7,975 nucleotides of DNA from Pseudomonadota bacterium (GTDB taxonomy: Bacteria > Desulfobacterota > Anaeroferrophillalia > Anaeroferrophillales > Tharpellaceae), in assembly GCA_030641485.1 (NCBI GenBank), contig DAOWHJ010000100.1:1-7975 (forward strand), read 5' to 3'. The notes beneath the pieces are model-generated. The model ran no database searches. It saw only the letters and a list, made by a program, of their open reading frames with translations, and was not told where the DNA came from. Position numbers and translations under genes: made by a program. This document shows, piece after piece, positions 1 through 4,623 of this stretch (position 1 is its first letter; each line of letters starts with the position of its first letter).

Positions 1-221
1 AAAAGGAGTTGGGTGAGCTTGAGATAGCTGATCTTCGGGGAGGCGGTTGTGGTTCAGGTGCTAGTGGCAATATTGGATCTGAATTGGTAGCTGCTTTAGA
101 AACTTTAGGTTATCGCAGTAGTGAGGTTGAAACGACGGTTGCGGCTATTTTGCGTCACCATCCGGATCAGGAACTTGAGGTTCTGTTAAAGCTGGTACTG
201 CAGGAGTTTCATCGTGGTTGA
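1..221 (+). CDS. ruvA: RuvA C-terminal fragment, Holliday junction branch migration protein
   Basis: Only the last 72 residues are present; the reading frame runs in from before base 1 (codons from base 3, stop TGA at 219-221). RuvA binds the four-way Holliday junction and recruits the RuvB motor during recombinational repair. What is visible is a Gly/Ser-rich flexible linker (LRGGGCGSGASGN) followed by a short three-helix unit starting ELVAALETLGYRSSEVETTV. This matches the layout of RuvA domain III, the part that contacts RuvB, and its usual 'LxALGY' signature. The tetramer core and the helix-hairpin-helix domains lie outside the window. The stop overlaps the start of ruvB by 8 bases, which supports the call through the conserved ruvA-ruvB order and suggests translational coupling. 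A TTG at base 9 could be read as a start, but the frame is open to the window edge, so the gene is simply cut by the window. Confidence 0.9.
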   Translation, partial: KELGELEIADLRGGGCGSGASGNIGSELVAALETLGYRSSEVETTVAAILRHHPDQELEVLLKLVLQEFHRG

Positions 222-1200
222 GGAACGCCTGCTTGAGCCCGGCCTTAATGCGGCTGATGGGCCGATAGAAGAGGGTTTACGGCCGCATCAGTTGGTAAAC
301 TATGTCGGACAGAAAAAAGCTGTAGATAATCTTAAGGTATTTATCACGGCAGCCTGTGGTCGAGCTGAAGCTTTAGATCACCTTTTGCTCTATGGACCGC
401 CTGGTCTCGGGAAAACTACCTTATCTCGTATTGTTGCCGCTGAAATGGGGGCGCAAATTCGGGGAACCTCAGGGCCGGCGATTACGCGGCCAGGTGACTT
501 GGCGGCAATTCTAACTAACCTTCAACCGCATGATGTTTTGTTTATTGATGAAATTCACCGACTTAACCGAGCGGTTGAAGAGATTCTCTATCCGGCCCTG
601 GAAGATTTCAAGCTTGATATTATAATTGGTCAGGGTCCGGCAGCACGTTCCATATCGTTAGAGCTGCCGCCCTTTACTCTGGTTGGTGCGACGACAAGGG
701 TCGGTCTGCTTTCGTCTCCGTTGCGTGATCGTTTCGGAATTGTTATGCGCCTTGAGTTTTACCAGGTTGGGGAGCTGGCTAAAATTATTTTACGTTCAGC
801 CGGAATATTTAAGATTGAGGTCGATAGCGAGGGGGCTTTTGAGATCGCACGGCGTTCCCGGGGAACACCCCGAATTGCAAACCGTCTTTTGAAACGGGTC
901 CGGGATTTTGCCCAGGTTGATGGCCACGCTATGGTTTCGCAGGCAATCGCCGCGCAAGCTCTTGAAAACCTTGAGATAGATGAGCGGGGTTTTGATAACC
1001 TTGACCGACTCTATATGGATGCCATTATCAATAAATTTAATGGTGGTCCGGTAGGAATTGAGACTTTGGCAGCGGTTCTTAATGAAGAGTCTGACACCCT
1101 AGAGGACGTTTGTGAACCTTTTCTACTTCAAGCTGGGTTTCTGGCCCGGACACCTCGGGGTCGGGTAGTTACACGTTCAGCTCTGGAGTATTTTGCTTAA
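214..1200 (+). CDS. ruvB: RuvB, Holliday junction branch migration ATPase
   Basis: This is a 328-residue AAA+ motor that forms hexameric rings and pumps DNA through the RuvA-bound Holliday junction; the E. coli protein has 336 residues. All key elements are visible: Walker A GPPGLGKT at 61-68, Walker B LFIDE at 109-113, sensor 1 LVGATTR at 156-162, and the arginine-finger segment SSPLRDRFG around 167-175 (R171 by alignment with the family). The sensor 2 segment GTPRIANRL lies near 217-225, and a C-terminal winged-helix domain runs from about 255 and includes FNGGPVGIETLA. The GTG start at 214 is preceded by GGAG at 203-206, a spacing of 7 bases, and the protein begins in the family's usual way (VEERLLEP...). 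It overlaps ruvA by 8 bases. No clear hairpin terminator follows the stop. Nothing looks broken. Confidence 0.98.
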   Translation: MVEERLLEPGLNAADGPIEEGLRPHQLVNYVGQKKAVDNLKVFITAACGRAEALDHLLLYGPPGLGKTTLSRIVAAEMGAQIRGTSGPAITRPGDLAAILTNLQPHDVLFIDEIHRLNRAVEEILYPALEDFKLDIIIGQGPAARSISLELPPFTLVGATTRVGLLSSPLRDRFGIVMRLEFYQVGELAKIILRSAGIFKIEVDSEGAFEIARRSRGTPRIANRLLKRVRDFAQVDGHAMVSQAIAAQALENLEIDERGFDNLDRLYMDAIINKFNGGPVGIETLAAVLNEESDTLEDVCEPFLLQAGFLARTPRGRVVTRSALEYFA

Positions 1201-1261
1201 GACTAGCTTGACCAATTGCATTTCCCCAAGTTGTCTGCAGATGGGTAGTTCTAATTGAAAC

Positions 1262-1315
1262 TTGACATTTTACGGTAGTTATTGGTATTGTGAAATAATA
1301 TTAGTAACGTATAAT
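1262..1315 (+). promoter_or_regulatory. Candidate promoter region of the CsgD-like regulator
   Basis: A perfect sigma-70 type -35 box, TTGACA, lies at 1262-1267. With an 18-base spacer it faces TATTGT at 1286-1291, a 4 of 6 match to the -10 consensus. A second possibility in the same stretch is TTGTGA at 1288-1293 with a 16-base spacer to a perfect TATAAT at 1310-1315, but that would start transcription only about 10 bases before the ATG and into the ribosome binding site. An imperfect dyad (1278-1308) covers the -10 area. The 131 bases between ruvB and the regulator hold nothing else I can name. Assignment is by consensus only. Confidence 0.4.
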
Positions 1316-1331
1316 TTCAAACAGGTAGGTT

Positions 1332-2033
1332 ATGGCGAGCTTAGCGGAGTTTATAGCCCACGATTGGGTGGTTTATATTGTTGGGCAACAGAATGTCCAG
1401 AAGGGGCTCTTGGCATCTTTCCTGGAGCGTGAGTTTGATCTCTTCTGTCAGGTTGCCGAAAACAGTCATGACTTGCCTCCTGATGGACTTATTGGTAGCC
1501 GATCGTTGCTCTTGCTCCGCGATTGTTCGGGTGATGATGCAGATGATATCCTAGAATATCTGAATATTTTTGGTAAACGCCTACTCTCAGATGAGAGGAT
1601 TTATCTGGCTCTGATTAATTTTTCCCCAGACCTTGAGATTGAGGCTGAGTTGTTACAACGTGGTGTCCGTGGGGTTGTGAATAGTAATGCTGGCCCCACT
1701 CTTCTGATCCGTTTTGTCCGGGCAATTATCGCTGGTGAACTCTGGTTTCCCCGGCAATTGGTCAGTCGTTGTATCCTCGAGAGCCGTGGTCAGGTTGTTG
1801 TTGCTGAGGATAGAGATTCTCACGATTTCATGACGACTCTGTCAGTGTCACTTTCGGCACGAGAGAAAGAAGTCTTAGTCGAGATCGGTGGTGGGTCAAC
1901 AAATGACCAGATCGCCGACCACCTTTGCATAAGTCAGCATACGGTTAAGAGCCATATTTATCGTATATTTAGAAAAATAAATGTTCCTAACCGTCTCCAG
2001 GCTGCGTTATGGGCTTCCAAATATCTTGCCTAA
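1332..2033 (+). CDS. CsgD/VpsT-like transcription regulator, pseudo-receiver plus LuxR-type HTH
   Basis: The gene encodes a 233-residue DNA-binding regulator. Residues about 170-233 form a typical LuxR/NarL four-helix HTH, with LSAREKEVL at 174-182, the recognition-helix segment SQHTVKSHIYRIFRKI at 201-216 and NRLQAALWA at 220-228. Residues about 10-145 look like a degenerate response-regulator receiver. D64 sits at the end of a beta-strand (SLLLLRD), where the phospho-accepting Asp belongs, but the acidic pair expected after strand 1 (WVVYIVGQQN) and the conserved Lys (GVRGVVNSN) are absent. The same pattern occurs in E. coli CsgD, to which this protein can be aligned by eye over its full length, including the ends (NRxQAxxWA). 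WFPR at 138-141 resembles the W[FLM][TS]R cyclic di-GMP motif of Vibrio VpsT. The start is supported by AGG at 1323-1325. A PilZ gene follows 190 bases downstream. The family often controls biofilm matrix; the targets here are unknown, and classification as CsgD-like is by eye. Confidence 0.85.
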   Translation: MASLAEFIAHDWVVYIVGQQNVQKGLLASFLEREFDLFCQVAENSHDLPPDGLIGSRSLLLLRDCSGDDADDILEYLNIFGKRLLSDERIYLALINFSPDLEIEAELLQRGVRGVVNSNAGPTLLIRFVRAIIAGELWFPRQLVSRCILESRGQVVVAEDRDSHDFMTTLSVSLSAREKEVLVEIGGGSTNDQIADHLCISQHTVKSHIYRIFRKINVPNRLQAALWASKYLA

Positions 2034-2035
2034 AG

Positions 2036-2066
2036 TCCTTTTTTCATTAATTAATCCTTTTTTCAT
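2036..2066. repeat. Perfect 12-base tandem direct repeat with 7-base spacer
   Basis: TCCTTTTTTCAT occurs at 2036-2047 and again, identically, at 2055-2066, giving a 19-base period. The spacer, TAATTAA, is itself palindromic. The repeat begins 3 bases after the regulator's stop codon and lies 35 bases upstream of the candidate -10 elements of the PilZ gene. A near two-turn spacing puts both copies on the same face of the helix, as seen for tandem activator half-sites or curved T-tract DNA. Function is unproven. Confidence 0.8.
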
Positions 2067-2078
2067 ACTTTTGACTGA

Positions 2079-2117
2079 TTGTTTTTTTGTTTATCTGTAG
2101 TATAGTACTACTATAAG
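2079..2117 (+). promoter_or_regulatory. Candidate promoter of the PilZ gene with an overlapping palindrome
   Basis: Two good -10-like hexamers lie here: TATAGT at 2101-2106 and TATAAG at 2112-2117. The first can be paired with a poor -35 (TTGTTT, 2079-2084, spacer 16). A better -35-like TTGACT at 2071-2076 is 24 bases away, too far for normal use. Weak -35 plus nearby repeats suggests an activator-dependent promoter. The perfect inverted repeat TATAGTA-C-TACTATA (2101-2115) covers both -10 candidates and could be an operator. If this is the promoter, the transcript carries a leader of about 100 bases. Confidence 0.3.
2101..2115. repeat. Perfect 7-1-7 inverted repeat, possible operator
   Basis: TATAGTA at 2101-2107 and TACTATA at 2109-2115 are exact reverse complements around a single C. 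Short dyads of this size are common binding sites for dimeric HTH regulators, and the position over the candidate -10 of the PilZ gene would suit repression or start-site control. Whether any protein binds is unknown. Confidence 0.6.
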
Positions 2118-2150
2118 TGATCGTTAAGAGCCGGTGAATTAAATGAACTA

Positions 2151-2183
2151 TAGGGTTCCAGTCTACATGTTTATGTTACCCTA
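2151..2183 (+). other. Possible hairpin in the PilZ gene leader
   Basis: TAGGGT at 2151-2156 can pair with ACCCTA at 2178-2183, and inside it ACAT at 2165-2168 can pair with ATGT at 2173-2176 around a GTTT loop, with an uneven internal bulge (8 bases left, 1 right). It ends 30 bases before the ribosome binding site. I do not recognise it as a known riboswitch; in particular it lacks the conserved core of the GEMM cyclic di-GMP riboswitch. It may be chance. Confidence 0.25.
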
Positions 2184-2223
2184 AACTTCTGATGTTCTCA
2201 GTATGAATTAAGTAGGTGTGATT

Positions 2224-2541
2224 ATGGAAAGAAGAGTCGTTACTAGGTACAACCTCCAGGTTCCAGCACATGTTGAGACCGTGCCCGGCGGTGGTGAGGT
2301 CAAGTCCTTCGAATGGAAAACTCGTGATGTTTCCTCTGGTGGGGCTTTCCTGCTTACGTCAGGTCAAGAATTAGATTATGGTACCGACCTTAAGGTAAAT
2401 CTATTTCTCAATTCATTTTCCGGTGCCGGTTCGTGGGTTACCATGAGTGGTAAGGTTGTGCGGATAGAGGCCGAGGGGGTAGGGGTCTGTTTTGACGGAA
2501 ATTATCAGTTTATAAGTGACGCTCCCGATCTCGACATGTAG
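2224..2541 (+). CDS. Single-domain PilZ protein, likely cyclic di-GMP receptor
   Basis: The gene encodes 105 residues from the chosen ATG. The PilZ domain binds the second messenger cyclic di-GMP through an N-terminal RxxxR loop and a D/NxSxxG strand motif, and both are intact: R4-VVT-R8 near the N terminus and D35-V-S37-S-G-G40. The rest reads as the usual six-strand barrel and ends in a short acidic tail. A GTG at 2218 would add two residues, but the AGG at 2214-2216 is then only one base away; for the ATG at 2224 the spacing is 7, so I use that. The protein has no attached output domain, so it probably acts by binding a partner, as stand-alone PilZ proteins do in motility or polysaccharide control. 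It lies downstream of a CsgD-like regulator and is followed by its own terminator. The partner and process cannot be told from the sequence. Confidence 0.9.
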   Translation: MERRVVTRYNLQVPAHVETVPGGGEVKSFEWKTRDVSSGGAFLLTSGQELDYGTDLKVNLFLNSFSGAGSWVTMSGKVVRIEAEGVGVCFDGNYQFISDAPDLDM

Positions 2542-2557
2542 GGCTGGAGTAGTCTAG

Positions 2558-2575
2558 CATCATCTAGGTATGATG
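2558..2575 (+). other. Small hairpin before the PilZ gene terminator
   Basis: CATCAT at 2558-2563 pairs perfectly with ATGATG at 2570-2575 around a six-base loop (CTAGGT). It lies 7 bases ahead of the strong terminator hairpin, so the transcript would end in two stem-loops. It has no U-tract of its own. It may only add 3' stability, or be chance. Confidence 0.3.
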
Positions 2576-2581
2576 AAATAC

Positions 2582-2618
2582 AAACCGGGTCAGATATAGT
2601 GTCTGTCCCGGTTTTTTT
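2582..2618 (+). terminator. Rho-independent terminator of the PilZ gene
   Basis: AAACCGGG (2582-2589) pairs with CCCGGTTT (2607-2614). After a T-T mismatch the stem continues with CAGA (2591-2594) pairing with TCTG (2602-2605), leaving a 7-base loop. A run of seven Ts (2612-2618) follows. It lies 40 bases after the PilZ stop and separates that gene from the epimerase. Confidence 0.93.
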
Positions 2619-2682
2619 GTTTTTCAGTGTAAGGTTTGTGCAAGAGATATCTACTGCAGTAAAATAAAAGGTAATGACGCTT

Positions 2683-3690
2683 ATGAGTACTTTGGTGACT
2701 GGAGCAGCTGGTTTTATCGGTTTTCATTTGAGCCGGAGGTTGTTGGCAGATGGGGTTGAGGTTGTTGGGCTCGATAACCTGAATGATTACTACGATGTAA
2801 AGTTAAAAACAGATCGCTTGGCAATTTTACAACGTGAGCAGAATTTTACCTTTGTTGACCTTGACTTGGTTGATACTGAGGGGATGGAGAAGCTTTTTCA
2901 AAAAAACTCTTTTCAGCAAGTTGTCAATCTTGCGGCTCAAGCTGGAGTTCGCTACAGTCTGGAAAATCCTAAGGCGTACGTTGACAGTAACCTCTCTGGT
3001 TTTCTTAATATCCTGGAGGGTTGTCGTCACAATCGGGTGGAACATCTGGTTTATGCTTCATCAAGCTCAGTTTATGGGCTTAATACCAGGATGCCGTTTT
3101 CAGTCCATGATAATGTCGATCACCCCTTAAGCTTATATGCTGCAAGCAAAAAAGCGAATGAACTGATGGCGCATTCATATAGTCATCTTTATGGCATGCC
3201 GGTGACTGGTTTACGTTTCTTTACCGTTTACGGGCCTTGGGGTCGGCCCGACATGGCCCTTTTTCTTTTCACTAAGGCGATTCTTGCGGGTGAGCCGATC
3301 AAGGTTTTTAATCAAGGCAAGATGGAGCGAGATTTTACCTATGTCGATGATATTGTCGAGGGCATTATTCGGTTACTGCCAACTATTCCCAAGCCCAATC
3401 AGAAATGGAGTGGTGCAGCTCCCGATCCGGGTAGCAGTCCGGCACCCTATCGAATCTATAATATTGGTAATCACAGTCCGGTGAAATTACTTGATTTTAT
3501 TGCTCTGATTGAGAAATCGTTGGGTTGCAAGGCTAAAAAAGAGTTATTGCCAATGCAACCTGGAGATGTACCTGCAACCTTTGCCGATGTTGAAGACCTT
3601 AATTTGGCCGTTGGTTTTAGTCCCGATACACCCCTTAAAAAGGGACTTGAAGAGTTCGTTAGGTGGTATCGCAACTATTATAAAGTTTGA
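2683..3690 (+). CDS. UDP-glucuronate 4-epimerase (extended short-chain dehydrogenase family)
   Basis: The 335-residue enzyme inverts C4 of UDP-glucuronate to give UDP-galacturonate, a cytoplasmic precursor for capsule, O-antigen or exopolysaccharide; it uses tightly bound NAD. Visible features are the Rossmann NAD motif G7-AA-G10-FI-G13, DNLNDYYD at 31-38 after strand 2, the catalytic Ser segment YASSSSVYG at 124-132, and the catalytic pair Y152-AAS-K156. The family-typical runs AAQAGVRYSLENP (84-96) and LRFFTVYGPWGRPDMA (177-192) are also present. These sequences match the CapI/UDP-GlcA 4-epimerase group rather than GalE. I start at the ATG at 2683, because MSTLVTGAAGFIG fits the family start and AAAGG at 2667-2671 is 11 bases away. 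The ATG at 2674 would be only 2 bases from that site, though it cannot be excluded. No glycosyltransferases or other sugar genes adjoin it, so its polymer is unknown. Terminators lie on both sides, suggesting a single-gene unit; I see no convincing promoter in the 64-base gap. Confidence 0.92.
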   Translation: MSTLVTGAAGFIGFHLSRRLLADGVEVVGLDNLNDYYDVKLKTDRLAILQREQNFTFVDLDLVDTEGMEKLFQKNSFQQVVNLAAQAGVRYSLENPKAYVDSNLSGFLNILEGCRHNRVEHLVYASSSSVYGLNTRMPFSVHDNVDHPLSLYAASKKANELMAHSYSHLYGMPVTGLRFFTVYGPWGRPDMALFLFTKAILAGEPIKVFNQGKMERDFTYVDDIVEGIIRLLPTIPKPNQKWSGAAPDPGSSPAPYRIYNIGNHSPVKLLDFIALIEKSLGCKAKKELLPMQPGDVPATFADVEDLNLAVGFSPDTPLKKGLEEFVRWYRNYYKV

Positions 3691-3707
3691 TGGGGCAGAG
3701 TGCTCAA

Positions 3708-3766
3708 TATAAAACAAAAAAGCGAGGGCGATTCATAAGAAATCGCCCTCACTTTTTTGTTTTATA
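3708..3766. terminator. Long bidirectional terminator between convergent genes
   Basis: The arms 3708-3733 and 3741-3766 pair over 26 positions with only one mismatch (C3723 against A3751) and a 7-base loop. The core is GC-rich (GAGGGCGATT with AATCGCCCTC). It is flanked by six As on the left and six Ts on the right, so read from either strand it is a GC stem followed by a U-run. It lies 17 bases after the epimerase stop and 11 bases past the stop of the minus-strand acidic-protein gene, so it should end both transcripts. Confidence 0.95.
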
Positions 3767-3777
3767 AGGTAAAACTC

Positions 3778-4461
3778 TTAGGCAATGGCGCTAAAAAGAG
3801 CTCCGGGTTCTACGGCATTCGAGTTTCCGCCAGATGCCGCTTGGGCGGCCCCACCACCAAAGCCTGAATCAAATTGAGTATAGCCAGCTTGCGGTTGAAT
3901 TGGCCCTTGATCCGGCGCCTCAATCGGATTGGCTTGCGCAGTTGCCGGCTCAGCATTTAAGGCTGAAACCGCCGCCGGCTCTTGGTTGTTAGTTTGACGA
4001 GGTGTTTCGGCTTCCGCTACCGAAGGTGCAGTTTCCCCAGGCACCACAGGTTGGTTCACTCCGGTCGGTGTCCCAGCTTCGCCTGCATTCGCAAATGCAG
4101 CAACTTCAGGAGCTGAATCTTCTTGAGCTTCCGGCGTGGCAGCATAAGTTGCAGGCGCAGTCGCAGCTGGATCAGCATCCTCACTTTGACTCTGTTGCAA
4201 TGCTACAGCCTGGTTGCTGATCTCAACCTGTTCTGTGGGCTCGGCAAAATAGTTTTCTACCGGGCTGGGTGCAGAATTTTCCTCAGCTCTTTCGGTCGGT
4301 TGAGGGTTAGGTGCTTCAACCTCTTCTGGCGTATAGACTTCAGGAGCCTGAGCGCCTCTTTCAACCGCGGCTGAGGTCGCTTGTGAGGTGTTCGGGATAC
4401 CGTAAAAGGCATTCATTCTCGAAAGAAGTGATACTTGCATGCTAGTTTCTTGAGTTTCCAT
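3778..4461 (-). CDS. Unrecognised acidic, Ala/Pro/Glu/Gln-rich, probably disordered protein
   Basis: The gene encodes 227 residues that I do not recognise. Only the N terminus (about residues 8-22, MQVSLLSRMNAFYGI) looks as if it could form an amphipathic helix. The rest is low-complexity: by my count about 46 Ala, 26 Glu, 25 Pro and 20 Gln, with 5 Asp, only 4 Arg, and no Lys, Cys, Trp or His, so it is very acidic. The C-terminal 35 residues turn Gly/Ser/Asn-rich (FDSGFGGGAAQAASGG) and end in a non-polar tail (ALFSAIA). There is no signal peptide or membrane span. The gene looks real: AGGAGGTG precedes the ATG, and a strong terminator follows the stop. A GTG at 4470 would add three residues but overlaps the ribosome binding site. 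It lies 162 bases downstream of msbA on the same strand. It could be a linker-like scaffold or an exported protein; this is a guess. Confidence 0.75.
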   Translation of the reverse strand: METQETSMQVSLLSRMNAFYGIPNTSQATSAAVERGAQAPEVYTPEEVEAPNPQPTERAEENSAPSPVENYFAEPTEQVEISNQAVALQQSQSEDADPAATAPATYAATPEAQEDSAPEVAAFANAGEAGTPTGVNQPVVPGETAPSVAEAETPRQTNNQEPAAVSALNAEPATAQANPIEAPDQGPIQPQAGYTQFDSGFGGGAAQAASGGNSNAVEPGALFSAIA

Positions 4462-4623
4462 ATCGGGCACCTCCTCTACTTTGTATCTTCAATCTGTAGA
4501 TTGCGTACGAAAAATCGGGGTTATACTGCTCCCAATCTAATTTTTACAGACCACTTACTGCGTAGGTTAACATAAATATTCCAGAAAAGCAAATCGCTGA
4601 TACAAGTTTATCTTCGAGGAAAA
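4462..4623 (-). other. Gap between msbA and the acidic-protein gene
   Basis: Apart from the ribosome binding site I see little here. On the minus strand a -10-like TATAAC (bases 4525-4520) has no matching -35 box, only TAAA-type sequence upstream. There is no clear terminator after msbA, so the acidic-protein gene may be read partly from the lpx-msbA operon as well as from a weak promoter of its own. Confidence 0.3.
4468..4475 (-). promoter_or_regulatory. Strong ribosome binding site that fixes the acidic-protein start
   Basis: Read on the minus strand, the bases are AGGAGGTG, an extended match to the 16S anti-Shine-Dalgarno end. The spacing from GGAGG to the ATG at 4461 is 8 bases, which is ideal. 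The in-frame GTG at 4470 shares its first base with this site, so it cannot be the start. Confidence 0.85.

Noticed and set aside
683..892. Open frame of 69 codons inside ruvB
   Set aside because: It lies wholly within a well conserved gene in another frame and has no recognisable content.
2036..2066. T-rich tandem repeat as terminator of the regulator gene
   Set aside because: The T runs are not preceded by any GC-rich stem.
2071..2106. TTGACT at 2071 as -35 with TATAGT at 2101 as -10
   Set aside because: The spacer would be 24 bases, far from the usual 16-18.
2107..2223. Cyclic di-GMP riboswitch in the PilZ leader
   Set aside because: The conserved GEMM core sequences and the tetraloop arrangement are not present.
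2653..2660. ACTGCAGT palindrome before the epimerase
   Set aside because: An eight-base palindrome is expected by chance and it has no further symmetry around it.
2827..3130. Open frames on both strands inside the epimerase gene
   Set aside because: They are shadows of the epimerase reading frame with no ribosome binding sites or family features.
4002..4374. Plus-strand frames opposite the acidic-protein gene
   Set aside because: They arise from the GC-biased, repetitive codons of the minus-strand gene, which has the better ribosome binding site and terminator.
4519..4547. Flagellar sigma-28 style promoter (TAAA ... ATAA) for the acidic-protein gene on the minus strand
   Set aside because: Only the ends match; the GCCG part of the -10 is missing and the spacing is off by one.
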